Shown: positions 35,111 through 50,361 of the stretch, one piece after another | How the letters are laid out: each line of letters starts with the position of its first letter | Position numbering within the stretch: the stretch's first letter is position 1 | Assembly (NCBI RefSeq): GCF_013426205.1 | Contig: NC_089423.1 | Coordinates: 4,836,001-4,900,000 of the forward strand | Reading direction: 5' to 3' | Source of the DNA: Metarhizium brunneum | Lineage: Eukaryota > Ascomycota > Sordariomycetes > Hypocreales > Clavicipitaceae | Length of the DNA: 64,000 nt | Program-made: the position numbers and the translations under genes | Notes under the pieces: model-generated | Told to the model about the DNA's origin: nothing | The model's input: the letters and a program-made list of their open reading frames with translations, nothing else | Database searches by the model: none

Positions 35111-36323
35111 TTTTACTTAATTCGTGATAGCAAATGTCGGCATTAAAACGGATTTAGATCTGAAGATCGAAACGCCGCTCCTATGAACCAGGACAGTAGT
35201 ACGCGCAGGTAGAGCGGAGACGAAGCGGGGTTTGTCATATTCTCAACTTATTACCGGAGTACTCCGTATGGATCAGATCCTGGACAACTGGGAAAACAAG
35301 ATGGGTGATATAATACTGAAGGCCATAGTCCTTCTGCGAATTCGACATGCATATAGTATGCGCGTTGCAAGTTTTCGGTCGGAGACGGGTCGTTGACAGG
35401 CGACACTCGAATCATGACGGGCCGCAAAACAACGATGGGATGGTATGCTCTAGTGGGTGGCGGAGATTCTGATTTCTTGAGAGGATGTCGCGTATGGCAT
35501 TTGTAATTATGGATTATACGCGGAGAGTGAATGATGCACTGTGACACTGCGATCGACTTTGAAACATTGAACGACTGGTGATGGTGGATTGAACTTCACC
35601 AGCAATGACAAAGCGGTGTGGTCGTTTCCATTCCTGAATAGGTTTAGGGGGAGAGCAATTGAAAAGCGACCTGGAGGTACTACTTTTAGGCCAGGCACCT
35701 AGGCACGATTAGTACTTAGTTGTCACATGCAGTACTTTAGCGATCAATTGATGCTGGACGAAGTGCCCAAGCCTACTTCAGCGCATGGGCCACCTAAAAC
35801 TGGACACCTAGCCACATCACCTCAAGTGATAGACCAGCTGGTTGACCCAGCCAGTAATAGCACCCACGGATAGGCCTAGACACCGTTGACCTGAGCCAAG
35901 TGCCAAGTGGACTGTGGTCCTTTCAGCGGCCAACGGTCAACAGAGCTCCATGTCTCTCCAAACTTGAACGGTCCAGGTCAATCAATCATGCTTCACCTTG
36001 GAAGTTGCGTCAGCCAGGTCGTCACATTGCCACACCATCACCGCGACACGACCACGCAAGCATCTACGCCTCCCGCATAGCCTACCCGACAAAAATGCTT
36101 ATCTAAGGCGGCTGCCTTGCGCCGATATTAGGATCATGCACAGGGCCTTCTACTTGGTCTAATTGCTTTGATGCTGCCTGGCCACGTTTGCTTCACATCC
36201 GTCTCCGGCTCCCATCCCTCGCGGGGCAAGCATTTGTCGACCTCGCCATAACAGCTACACTCGCTTTCGACAGATATATACGATACCTCTCAATCCGGCA
36301 GCTTTGTTGGAGATAGTCTCGAC
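35111..36323. other. Divergent promoter region between the hydantoinase fusion and UBP2-like genes
   Basis: About 1.2 kb shared by two genes transcribed away from each other. It holds a GGAGTACTCC palindrome near 35258 and a CACCTAGGCAC motif near 35696. No gene is seen. Confidence 0.5.
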
Positions 36324-39300
36324 ATGGCTGGCCACTTTGATTTAAGCTCTCAGGCGCAAGAGGCGAGCCCTTATGCGACGTTGCCAGGCACATCACAAGC
36401 TGGCTTTGTGCCGCATAACATGACGCCGATGAAGTCCAACCTGGCGCCTGGTAGAGAAATTGCTGGTATGTTGAATTAGCCGCCATCGTCCATGTTATAC
36501 ATGCAACTAATGCTGCGACTGTTGTAGGTTGCAACCCTAGCCGATGGGTTTACGAACTATTAAATAACGACTTCACCGTCTGCGATTTGTTCGAGCGAGC
36601 CCGACACGCGAAGCTAGAGAGCACGTATACCTGGGACCATGCCCACAAACTAGTCATGAATGGAAACCAAAGCTTCTCAACAGCTTCGTCCCGCGTATTG
36701 TCATCAATATGTCTGGACTGCCACTTTCACTTTGTCTTCAAGATGACCTGGGATGAAGCTCACAGTGATGGCCTGTGCCATCAGAATCAGTCATCATGGC
36801 CACTCCGTGATGATCAGTTCCCATGGCACCACTTGGTGTGGGTAGGATCCAGCTCTGACCCAGACGTTGCACAGGATAACACCAAATATTGCCCTCTGTT
36901 GGCTCGAGAATATTTCGTTTGCTCCGCTCCACCTTGTACGTTCCAGCTCACCCTCGAAATATCAGAACCTCGCATGCCGCAGTCTTGGGTGGAGCTTCTA
37001 TTGGATCGAGAGGCTATTTGCCAGCAGCTGCAGGCAGCAAAGGAACAGGAACCTGGCCGCTATGAAGCTGCCACCGACGAATGGGCCTATCAGGCAACCC
37101 TGAATCTAAACACATACCTCAAAAATCTGCTGGAATCCACCCCAGAGGACGCTAGGAGCATATCAAAGAGGAACAAGCGCTTTGCTGTTCTGTTCGGACC
37201 CCGATGCTTTGCCATGTTTCGCGAGTTGGAATTCACCGAGAAAGTAGAACTTAGAGACGGTGTTGACGAAGGCTCTTTCACCCCTTCACCTCCCCCACCT
37301 GCGGGCGGTCCCTCGGAAACAACTGAAATAGGCACCTATCGATCATATTTAGAAGATGTACGTGCCGAAGTGCAATGCTTGATACACAAGGCCGGCCAGG
37401 CGGCGGAGAAGCCGACAATCATCACGCCAGTTCTACACGCAGATTTAGGATGTAATGAAGTGCCGAATGCTGCTGCGAATGCATTAGTCAACGTGGAGCG
37501 ATACAAGCTGATTGGAGTTCTCCCTAATCAAACCCGAGAAGCGGTAGTCAATGCTTACAAACGCCAATGGGACTTGCTGCCTAGTCGTAGAAGAGCATTG
37601 GTGGACAGCATCATGGGCATTGCTAATGATTCCGGAGACGAATTGCTCTCTGATTATGCTATTACTCAATCCTCCGTATTTGATAACCAAACACATAGAC
37701 CCGCGACTAATGATGATGACGGCCTGGTGCCACAAGCACTCAATTTCTTGGGTTTGCAACCTCCGAATAACTATAGCGCAGATTCTCTGATTCAAGCATT
37801 TAGACAGAAGCTTGCTCGAGATCCGGCAGATGCTACCACTGCACGGTCGATGCTGCTTCTTATCGCCCAAAACTCAAACGATGATATGTATCAAGCTCAA
37901 CTACTAATGGAAGCTGATGCAAAGATGTCTCTGGAAACGAGCCGGTCAATCCTTGAACTGAAAGCCGTAGAAGTACCCTGGGAGACCACTTATGAAGCTG
38001 CTAAAAATAAGGTAAGAGGCTTATATCCATTCCAACCCCTTCCTTATCTGTTTCCCCCGGTCGCTCCCCCCTCCCCCCTTCCCCTTCTTCTTTTTTGAAC
38101 GGTAGCTGCAGTCGACACACTGTCTATTGCGGTGTTTGGCTAATACCGGCCGCAGATCGAGGCAAGCAAGAGCAAGGAGGCCACTCAAGTTTTCCTAGAT
38201 GCATTAGAAGCAATCGCGGATCATACATACTCTCCAGCACTCAAACAAGCAGCGATGGAGCTCCGACAAGAAAACGGCATATACGGGGTCAAAGCTAAGA
38301 GTGAAGACGAGCCGGTCAACTATGCATTGCCTGTCGGATTGCACAACATCGGAAACACCTGCTATTTGAACAGTCTGCTCCAATACCTCTTCACTGTCAA
38401 GCCAGTACGAGAAATCGTATTAAACTATGACAATGTTAAACTGGCTCTGGATGATGAAAGTATCAAGGCTCGACTTCTAGGCGGAAACAAAATGCAGATG
38501 GACCGCGGTGAGGCGGTCGTCGCGCAAGCCTGTGAGTGACACCTTTTCTTAAGAGTCACGACGCGAGTAAAATGGGAGGCTAATTCGAAAATAGTTGCTA
38601 AGGAGCTATCCGAGCTCTTCCAAAATCTGAAGGCTTCAAAACGATCAGCGACAAAACCGTCTCAGCGCCTGGCCAATGCTGTGCTGTTGTCGACACACAC
38701 TCTACTTCACAATACCAAGCAGTCATCTGAACCGCCAATCGGACCAAGGCCACCGCCTTTGCCGGCTCGGCCATCGCCAGCACCACCGACTCAGTCCGTG
38801 GAGGACGTTGAAATGACTAACGGCAGTGTTGCCAATGCTCTTGAGCCCTCCGAAATGGCCAGCAATTCCAGTTCGAGGACATTGATCGATCAAGAGGATG
38901 CCCGTTCCGACCATTCATATGAGAGGGTAGAAACCGTGCATGTCTCTGGCCAAGCAGATGGTGACACAGAAGTCCTATCTAAGACCGATGACCCTATGGA
39001 TCAGTCCTCCAAAAGCCCTCCACAACCCACAAAGGAAACAATAACGACTGAAGCCACGAATGATGCGCAGGGGAGTTTTCAAGACGTTGATATGGCCGAT
39101 GCGGAGATCGAAACCGTAGACCAGAAAGTCTTGAATGCCTTGGAACATCAGAAGAGATCCTCCGGCACCGACCAGCAAGATGTTGAGGAAGTCATGGGTA
39201 GCATCATTAATCGCCTACAAGCTGCGATTCAACCGACCTCGGTCGACGAGAAGACTGGCATCCAGCTCGAAAAGATTATGGAAACCTTTTTCGTGACAAC

Positions 39301-40444
39301 GGTCAACTACACCAAGAAATTCGACGAAAGGGAATATCAGTCAGAAATCAGCTTTGATCGTTCCATAACTGCATTTCCGGCTCCGGATGGGCCTTGCTCC
39401 TTGTATGACGCCCTGGGGCGCAACTTTGACCAACAAATACTAGAGGAGAGCAAGCTTTCAAGATATACAGCCATCAAGACTCTGCCTCCTGTGTTACATG
39501 TCCTCATTCAACGGTCTCAGTCCATGGGAAGCAAGAACGGCAATGCTGTAGTCATCCCAGAGACGTTGTATTTGGACAGATATATGGATGCCCCACATAC
39601 TTCACCGGTATTCCAACGGCGCGTAGAAGACTGGGCTCTGTCCGATCGCATATCAGACCTGAAGGTTCAAATCTCGAAAGTTGACTCCAACCCGACATAT
39701 ACATCATATTTAGAGAAATACGCAGCCGGAGTCTTAGAAACGGAAGTAGCAGATGGAACTGCAAACGCCGAGTCGGCCGTTGGAGAGGCCCCAGAGATTG
39801 TCGCTGCTCCGGAAGAGAATTGGGATTTTGATGGCCCTGTCGATGAGGATTTCCTGCTTGTCACTACGTCAACCTCGACTGGCTCTGAACAGCCGATACC
39901 TCATGAGCCGAAGCCGTTGAATATTCGTGCGAGCGATGCAGCTATTCGTCAAATGATGGAGGCTGAGCTGCAAAAGCGAGAAGAAACCCTCAAGGAACAT
40001 CAAGAAAGTCTAAAGGGAACACCGTATCGTTTGCATGCTGTTATCTGTCATCGTGGGCAGTTGATGTCGGGTCATTACTGGGTATGGATACATGACTTTG
40101 AGGAGAACACTTGGAGATGGTACAACGATGCCGACGTGAAGGAGAATAAAAACACTGCGGAGGTCCTGGAGACTCTGAGTACAAGTGGCGAGCCATATTT
40201 CCTGTGCTATGTCCGAGATGAAGACAAAGCCGAGTATGTCAATATTCCAAAGCGACAGCCGCCAACACCTCCCTTAGAACTGCAAGAGAGTCCCGCATCA
40301 AAGATGGTGACGGATAAGGACGGAGATATTGACGCCGTCGCCGAAGTGGTGGCGCCCGTCATTGAAGGGATCGAACCCCCGGGTGATGAAACAGACCCTG
40401 GGTACAAGAAAGGGAACGATGATCCGCAAAGAATGCAGGAATAG
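36324..40444 (+). CDS. UBP2: Ubiquitin carboxyl-terminal hydrolase, Ubp2-like (USP family)
   Basis: Four exons: 36324-36465, 36528-38011, 38156-38531 and 38595-40444; 1283 aa, close to yeast Ubp2. The introns are 62, 144 and 63 nt. The cysteine box GLHNIGNTCYLNSLLQYL carries the nucleophile Cys611. The histidine box reads YRLHAVICHRGQLMSGHYWVW with the general base His1161, followed by WYNDADV with the Asn/Asp partner. The long N-terminal part (about 1-600) has the Cys/His-containing segment and tetratricopeptide-like helices typical of Ubp2 proteins. A disordered acidic insert (about 700-800) splits the catalytic domain. Ubp2 trims K63-linked chains and opposes Rsp5 in protein sorting. The 3' end converges with the enoyl-CoA hydratase gene, with 376 bp between them. 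Confidence 0.9.
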
Positions 40445-40820
40445 CAGACAGTACAAGCCAAACTTGCGTTTCAGCTGTGAGGTTGTTTTGTAAGCAGCGC
40501 GTTTAGCCCTCTCTGTACACTAAGGATTGTTAGGTATGCAGTGTTTCCATTATTCGAATGTTTGATTATGGCAGGCATGGTAGCGGCTACTTCGCACGCC
40601 AATTTGGTAAAAATCCAGCTTGGTGGCGATGCGGTATGTAGTTGTTAGATATGGCGTCTGGGGTAGACGGCATTCGGACGATGCAAGACGGCCCGAGGCA
40701 AAGAATCGTTCGATAGAGAAGAAGTATGGATATGAGAAAAATTCAATCGATAGCCCACGCGTTAGCCTGGTTTTCATATTTAATTTCCCTAGTTTGTAGT
40801 TTTCAAGCCCTTGATGATTT
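40445..40820. other. Convergent 3' space between UBP2-like and enoyl-CoA hydratase genes
   Basis: 376 bp shared by the two 3' untranslated regions. I see no gene and no repeat here. Confidence 0.5.
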
Positions 40821-41874
40821 TTACCGCCCCTTGAACACAGGCTTTCTCTTCTCCTGGAATGCCTTCAACGCCTCATTCCTATCCTCTGTCGCCACCACCC
40901 TCTCATACATCTCATTCTCCTTCTCTTGTCTCGCCCACGCAACGGCCTGCAACCCGGCGCGGATAGCGACTGGTCCACCCTCGCAAATCTCCTGGGCGAG
41001 TCTAACTGCCTCTGCTAGGGTAGTCTTGCGGGCGGCGGGCAAAATATCCGAAGCATCACGCTCGTCTTGGGGCACCACTTCCACCAGACGATCCGCAATG
41101 CCCATAAAGTACGCCTCCGGCGCCGCAACACGGCGGCCCGTGAGGATCAAGTCTCGGGCTCTGGAGAGGCCAATGATGGCTGGGAGACGGTGGGTGCCGC
41201 CTGCGCCGGGGATGATGCCAAGCCGCGTTTCCGGCAGGCCGATGGTTGCATTGGACGAGAGGACGCGGAAGTGTGTCGAGAGAGCGAGCTCGAGACCGCC
41301 ACCGAGGGCGAGGGACGAGATGGCTGATATGGTGGGGATTTGAAGGTTGGAGAGGGTGGTGAATGTGCCGCGGAGATTGGCGAGGAATGCAGCCGTTCTA
41401 TATAAATGGGCCATGGTGAGCTTCCGCGGCGAGACGAGCCCAAATTTGCGAGCAGCAGCAACGTTTTGTCAAGAAGGAATAAAGATGGGTTTACACGTAC
41501 TCTTCCTGCGTGAACCCCCTGCGCTCCTTCAAGTCTGCCCCGGCGCAGAAACAGGCATCGACGGCGCTGGCCAACACCAAGGCCCTCGTTGGTCCCAGGT
41601 TGGCGCTGACGCCGGGCCTAGCTACGCCCGTCTCCTCGCCATTGGGACCATACTGCGCATGGACGTCGTCGACTTCGGCGCGGAGAGCGGTCAGGAGGGC
41701 CTTGGAGATGGCGTTTCGGGCCTTGGGGCGGTTGAGCTCGAGGACGCGAATGTGGCCAGAGGAAGCAGAGGGGATGTTGGTGACGCGGATGAGAGGTTCG
41801 GTTTCGGTGGAGTAGAGGCGGCGGATGAATGTCGCGGTCGCGCGAGGGGACGAGAGCGACATGCGAGGAGGCAT
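40821..41874 (-). CDS. Mitochondrial enoyl-CoA hydratase/isomerase, methylglutaconyl-CoA hydratase (AUH)-like
   Basis: Exons 41874-41501 and 41397-40821 code for 316 aa. The 103-nt intron joins GFTQEE to TAAFLANLRG in frame. The first ~22 residues are Arg/Ser-rich without acids, a likely mitochondrial presequence (RRLYSTE). Crotonase-fold markers are ELNRPKARNAIS, the oxyanion loops CAGADLKERR and ALGGGLELAL, and the catalytic Glu in GLPETRLGIIPGAGGT. The LKERR and PGAGGTHRLP pattern resembles AUH, which hydrates 3-methylglutaconyl-CoA in leucine breakdown. Broader short-chain enoyl-CoA hydratase activity is the alternative. An upstream in-frame extension to 42015 has no presequence character, so the start is set at 41874. 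Confidence 0.87.
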
Positions 41875-42795
41875 TGTGACGGGCAGTGCTGGGCGGTTGA
41901 AAGCTACAAGGAGAGGGAAATTGGTGACAGAGAGTTTGGAGTTGAGGATGCGGCTCAATGGGTGGAAGTGACGTCGTCGGCTTTCATCGGTACATGGAGC
42001 TGGTTTGCGGACCAAAGGCCGAGGGCGCCCGCCAGGCCGGGAAAGTGCTCTTTGATGTGTGAGAGACTAGCTGGCGATCGCCCTGCACTCGCCCCGGTAA
42101 CGGCTTGGCAACTGTCATAGAATATTTGCAACAATTCGCTTGTGCTGTGTGTCAAGCTATAGGGGTTTAGCTTACTGTGTCTTCTTCCACTGTTCGGGCC
42201 CCGGTCTGCTCAATTAACAACGCTAACATTTGCACAAAGGCGCTTGAAAGGTACCTTAGGTATCAGGTGCGAGACATCCTTAGGGACCATTGCGTAGCTT
42301 GTCCAAAGCTAGCCTTTGCTTCATAGATAGATAAGACTATTAAGTACGCGTCTCTATGGAGAAATAAATAGCGCTGATTCAGCATCTTTAGTTACTGGCA
42401 GAATAATGGAACGAGCGACTCGTGCAACATGGATGATGAAATTACTATTGCGATGTAACAGCTTGCATCTGATAGGTATGTTGACTAATGAACAACTTGA
42501 TCCATTTTCGTTCATGATGTAGACAACCATCCCGCACAGCCAGCCCATCAACCTCGAATCACTGGCCAAGGCCTAGCTAGCCTAGCAACAACCCGATACG
42601 CAACGGAGAAAGGTATTACACGCAGCGTGCATAGGACTTTAAGATAGTGCCGAGCATAGCATGCTAGTGTTGTGGCGATCAATGCCTAAATCTTGTTTTT
42701 TCATTGATCTATCATCATCTAATCCAAGTACCCAAACTTTTGCTTCCTCTGTTGCACACGCCTTCACGGAGTAGACAACCTCGTTCGTCTCAAGC
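41875..42795. other. Space between homocitrate synthase and enoyl-CoA hydratase genes
   Basis: About 920 bp between two minus-strand genes, covering the 3' end of homocitrate synthase and the promoter of the hydratase. A GGTACCTTAGGTA motif lies near 42250. No gene is seen. Confidence 0.5.
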
Positions 42796-45169
<2,374 letters not shown>

Positions 45170-46536
45170 GATATCGACTGTGCTGGCAAACGCACGCGGG
45201 TCTAATTCGATGGTGTTATTGTTGGAAAGGGTGTCTTTGGTCCGCGTCGAAAGATGCACCTTGGGCAGGATAAGTAAGTGATGCTGGGGATCTAAAAAGT
45301 TGGACGTCGGTGACGTGAGTCAAAAGCGATTCCGCTGTCGGCCAGGTTTTTGCCCATGTACTAGTAGGTGGGGGCACAAAAACCCTACAGATTGAGTTCA
45401 ATTGGCCAATCTCGTCCCGCATTCGCACAAAGCAGCGTCGATCTAATGAAAATCGACTGTGGTGTGTTTAATGCCCCCGATCTAATTCGATGCTCCCCAG
45501 GCGGCCCATATAAATGTGGGCAGTACAGTAGATTAGATGCCTCAGGTGCACATCCCATCAAGCCCGGGACTGTCACCACTTTACACATTAGCCAATCAAT
45601 CAGCCAAAAAATGGGCCAGGAATTGAGGTACATGCTTTTCCACCTATTTTTGGCTATGAAAAAAGTAACAAAATTTATCAGAGTTACAAAGAGCTACATT
45701 TCAGGGGAGAAATCTTGGCTGGTGTGCCGGTGTCATTACGTGTAGCGATATGTATGCTTGTTAAGGAGGCTCGCACGGCCCACTTACTAGCCAGTGCAGA
45801 AAGTGGTGATAGTTCAGGGCCCCTTGTTCATGGTGTATCAAGCTAGCGGGGGCCGCGTAAATGCGTGTAAAAGGCTTAGATGCCAAGTTTTCAGCCAATT
45901 CTGCGCTGGATTTGCCCTCTAAAAGTCAGTCGCTCAATCGTGCTCGCCAAACCAGTGTGCGAGTAAGCTTGCTGATTCTTATAAAAAAATCATGACCAAG
46001 GGGATACCGTCTGGACGGTACAAGAGAAAATCTCCACTATAATTCAGTGGCATAAGTCCCTTTGTCAGTCTGCGCATAGTTAGTCGCTGCGTCTAGGATC
46101 ACGGCCCTAGTCTGGCGTCGCATGTTTATTAGCAACGGCACCCGCCCCTCATGACTGTTGACGCCGGAAGTCGCCCCCCCCCACCCCACAGCTAGAGTGC
46201 CCTGCCCGCTCCACACAGCTCATTCTGCTGGATACGGTCAATAGTGGCTCTAGCCATGCAGCCGAGGTCCGATGATGCGCCGTGGTTTTGATGCGCACGA
46301 TGCTTCATAACAGTTGGTATTTATTTATTTATTTACTTACTTGCTTATTTCTAGGATCAGTGCTAACCGGAAACCAGATAGAGATTGTGATGAGTGCAAT
46401 GTAAGATTCTAACTTGAACGACCTGAACAGACAATGCATATTTTGAATCCAAGACCTTTTTCCCCAGCACCAGGTTTATTCTTCGCTACCTTGAATCATA
46501 GGCATCTATCGAGCTCCTGCCTCGTTCTGTTAATCA
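45170..46536. other. Region upstream of homocitrate synthase, partly repeat-like
   Basis: The first few hundred bases should hold the homocitrate synthase promoter. From about 45480 the sequence has a different feel, with mixed AT-rich and GC-rich blocks, a C-run near 46175 and an ATTT/ACTT simple repeat at about 46318-46350. TCTAATTCGATG occurs twice (about 45202 and 45483). I cannot assign an element or a gene. The 125-codon frame at 45368-45745 has no motif. Confidence 0.4.
46318..46350 (+). repeat. ATTT/ACTT tetranucleotide repeat
   Basis: A run of TATT/TTAC-like tetranucleotides close to the 3' end of the exonuclease-like pseudogene. It is a simple microsatellite. Confidence 0.6.
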
Positions 46537-47892
46537 CTACTCATTTTGACCGCACTCATCCACGTCCATCAAGTCCTCGCATCCTACGCTATCATCGTCA
46601 CTGTCGATGTCCGTCAACGCTTCATCGCGAAAGTCATCCTCCGTCAAATCGTCCGCATCCTCCTCGTCTTCCAAAGAGCTTAGCTCATCGTCCTCCTGCT
46701 GCATGAAGATATCTTGATCCCCCTCGTAGTCGGTCTCAGCAAAGTCGGTCTCGATCGAATCGTCCAGGTCATCGCTAAGCCAGTCCTTCTGCCCCTCGTC
46801 GGAATCATCATCGCTTTCGCTTACAGGCAGTTCCTAATGTCTCAGTCAGCACAGAATTCTTCACATAGCATAGGGCTACTTACTCTTTGTGGACTGGAAG
46901 TGGCCAGTGATGGTTGTCTGCGAGATCTTCGCCAGCTTCCCTGGTTGCCATCCTGGCTCTCGGCTCTCGAGAGGCTGACAGAGATAGTCAAAAGCATCGA
47001 GCACAAGCTCGGTCTGCTGGCAATCCATCGGTGCGAGATGGTTGCGACCACAGAGGTTATGCCGAGGGCAAAGAACCGGGAAGAGAGCCTCTAATTTGAG
47101 AGGGAATCTTGTGTATCCAGGCGGTTGCTGGATCCTCTGTTGCTGGTAAAGCGGAATAAAAGGGACACAGCTCTCATCGCTTGGAAGAATATCCTGATAG
47201 CCTCCAGCGGCAAGGAAATTTCGAAGAATTACTAGATCATGCTTTCCAAATCCCTAGTTTAGAAAGATTGTATTCTTTGAGATGCTGCTCGCTCGAAGTT
47301 TGTGGGCTACTTCGTGTACATCCATGTTGCTGATGGCAGGTCGAGACGATGAGTAAATTCTTGCTGCTGTTTGCCTACTCAAAAATCCTTGAAATGCATG
47401 CAAGTGTCTCGAAGAAGATGCTTTGTCTGCTTTTGCTTCATGGCAGAGCTTTCCAGGGTGCTTCAGTGCAGTATTGATCAGAGGCTGGCCATAGACACGA
47501 TCAATAATCGAGAACTCAAAGAGTTGATGAGAAGCAACAGAATACTCAGTATCTAGGATCACGAGATCCAGGACAATCTGGTATCTGCTGGGATTGGGAT
47601 AGACCCACTGTCTGCTGGCAGAAATCTCTAACGCGGTCTCGAGAGCTGGAAAGTCCTGGTCGCCTGGCTTCTGCTGCCATTCTCGGCTAAGTTGACCAAG
47701 GCGATGCCAACACATACCGCAGCCAGAGAGCGAATGAGAATTGCAACCCTCAACGCTGCATATTCCATCCTTCGATACTGGATGCGCATTTTCGTGCCTG
47801 TTCTTGCCTGCTTGCTTTAACGCTAGACAACCAAAAAGTCTTGGCGTTCCGTTTCCCTTCTCGACCTTAAACCGCTTTGGATGGCCAATCAT
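46537..47892 (-). pseudogene. Decayed fungal exonuclease/RNase H-like gene
   Basis: Reading on the minus strand from 47892 (frame open further upstream), the product has a Cys/His segment (ICSVEGCNSH...GCGMCWH) and then LVILDTEYSVASHQLFEFS, an exonuclease-like DxE start. A TAG stop at 47256-47254 interrupts this frame. The same frame continues for 123 more codons with FPLKLEALFPVLCPRHNL and MDCQQTELVLDAFD, matching the expected C-terminal part of the same family. A good 50-nt intron (46883-46834) leads to an acidic tail (46833-46537) rich in Asp/Glu, but the phases disagree by one base. A frameshift is therefore likely near 46950-47000. One stop plus one frameshift point to a pseudogene. An undetected splice pattern or a sequencing error is the alternative. 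Confidence 0.62.
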
Positions 47893-47992
47893 GCAGCGCC
47901 CCCACCGCCTCGCGTTATCGTCGTTGCTGACTGGAGGGTGAACAAGACTTCTACTTCGCTTCTAGTGACCTGAACCATGTTGGCCTTTGGTT

Positions 47993-50361
47993 ATGCTTGA
48001 CCACTATTTTAACCGGGGTGAGAGAGGAGGTCGTCATGCTCATTCTGGTTCTCACCGATTCTCACCAATCCCTTGGCGTTGTGGCATCTTGCTCCTCGCA
48101 CACTTTTTTTCCTCTTGCGCTCCCGACTTCTTCCTGTCTAGACTTGCGGGTGGGAATGAGACACTCACTTCAGAGCCGGTATATCGCCTCGTTTGGGAGG
48201 AGGAACTTGACAGCACCACGCCCCGGGCATCACTGGCTGCAACCGGCCCGGACTCCATCGAGGACAAGAGCTGGTCTCCAAGGGAATGGGCAACACATGC
48301 GCAACCTCTATACCGGCAGCGAGCCATGACGGAGATGTCTTCACTTCTCTCCCCCGTCGCCCCGGCTGTGCCTACAAGCGCCGTCATCAAAGTCACCGAC
48401 TCGCCCGTGCCCATTCAAGTCTTTACTCACCCCAGCGCCGATGACTATTCCGTCTTCTTCCCCTTCCACGACCTGGCGGCCCTCAACAGCGGGCAGCAGG
48501 ACCTGTTCTCGTTTAAGCAGCTCATTAAAAATGGTACCGAGGGGCAGGATCTTCTCCTTCTCTTCACTGACGGGTGCGAGGTCGACGGCAAGACGGACTG
48601 CTCTAAAGCGTGTAGTAATGTGTCCACGTTTTTCGGCTCCCTGGAGACCTTTTACAACTGCATTGCCTTGTCGTCCATCTCGTATTGGACGAGGGAGACG
48701 AATCGGTACTACATATCTGAGGAGGCGGAGCGCAATGCCAGTGGCATCATGGGCTCGAGTTCTTTGGCCTCGTTTGATGGAAGGCCGGTCTTGTCCTCGT
48801 TTGTGGCGTGTGCGCAGGAGGCGTGCGGTGCGGATGGTCTGCATAAGCCGTGTGATGACTCGATTAAGACGTTGAGCCATGAGGCGAATGCAACCGCCAT
48901 CTTCCAGGCCATGGATGACTTTTGTCCAGATCTTCAGGCCGAAATTAACCCGGATATATTTGGGCCTGGTGTAAGTCAACGTCTCCTGTATGATAATACT
49001 CCCTATCTGACACATGTAGGTCCTCATCTCATATGTTCTCCAAGTGACCTTTTCTGGAACCCTCTATCTGTTCCTCAAAGCATTCACTCTCTACGTGCAC
49101 TACGCCCACAAAAAGCAGGAAACCGAGAAGCGATTGCAGCGAGCCTCGTCTCGCGGCGGCCTCACCCGCCGCTTGACACGTATCGAGTCCATCATCTGGC
49201 GCGACTCGTCGGCGCTGTCTCGCACAAGCATCGCCCTCGCCACCACGCTCGTCGAATTCCAAGAAGCGCAGTGCTGGTTTGTCTTCGCCATCCAAATCGC
49301 CTCCATCCTCGCCATTGTCGTCAACTCTCAGGAGGGCACCTTCTGGGGCGAAATCATTGTCAATGCTGCCGTGGCATTTCACGTCAGTCAAAACGGCATA
49401 CTGCCCATGTTCCTGATACAAATCTGCCTGCACCACGAGGGTATACGCAACTGGCATACGTTTTTGGGCTTCTTTGTCGAATACTTGCTGGCCATTGTCG
49501 CGACCAGGCAAAAGGTGTATTTTCGCGACGCCTTCAACTTGTTCAAACAGGAGAACAAAATCGACGCGTGTGGGCAGAATCCCAGTCCGCGGAGTTATTG
49601 TGCGTCTACGCAGGGAGTGGAGGGCCTGAGATTGAGCTTCTTCCCGCATCCGTTGCTGTACAAGATGGTTTTTTTGGTGTTGGATACCATTGCGATTGTG
49701 ATCCTGGTGTTTGACCAGCTGAGTTGGACGCTGAGAACGCACCGGTCTACAAAACACATCACGATAAGGGGCTACCGAGTAGGGAGGGCGCCCAACAGTG
49801 GGCGGCTGAAGCTGGCCTGGATTCACTTCAAGCAGTGGGTTTGGCGGATCCTCGAAGTCATGTATCTCGTCATCAATATTCTATATTTGATTTCGTTGAT
49901 CAAGGTCATTAGTGCCGACAGCTTCCAGGCGAATAAGTGGTCGTATGGACAGATTATTGCCATGACGGTTTGGGGACCAGTCATTGTCAAGTTGTTTGAT
50001 TTGGCAGTTTGTAAGTGCCCTTTTTTCCGGGTCCCTTTTCCCTATGATGCCGTACGGCCACGTGTGTGACTAACAGGTAAATAATGATGCAGCCGGCCCG
50101 CCCAAAAACGGCCAACGACTCAACTCTGGTCCTCCGCGTCTACGAATCGACAATGTTATCAACAGACGCCACGGGACGTCGGCAGACGAGGAGCTCGACG
50201 CCGAAGAGGAAGCGTACGGGACTGGGAGAGAGCGGCGGATCCCAGCACCCCCGGAAATAGACTTGCGGCAGCGGTCTCGGCCGACAAGGGATGAAGAGGC
50301 CGACTTGACGGACGGCATTGGCGATAGTATTGGCGATGATATCAAGAGAGTGGGAAGGTAA
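47993..50361 (+). CDS. Glycosylated ectodomain protein with seven predicted membrane spans, unknown function
   Basis: Exons 47993-48970, 49020-50010 and 50093-50361 code for 745 aa. The introns are 49 and 82 nt. After a hydrophobic signal-like segment (about 31-48), residues 50-326 form a lumenal or extracellular domain with several cysteines and N-glycosylation sites (NGT, NVS, NAS, NAT). Seven hydrophobic segments follow at about 327-354, 411-428, 437-462, 472-487, 541-559, 601-623 and 636-656. The tail (657-745) is polar and acidic. I do not recognise a named family. The topology resembles fungal receptor-like or transporter-like orphans. The first ATG in this open frame is 47993. ATG 48326 is a fallback that would drop the signal segment. 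Confidence 0.8.

Noticed and set aside
41347..42120. 257-codon plus-strand frame
   Set aside because: Antisense of the enoyl-CoA hydratase exon, open because of GC-rich codon use. The composition is Gly/Arg/Glu noise.
48341..49027. 228-codon minus-strand frame
   Set aside because: Antisense shadow of the seven-span protein's exon 1.
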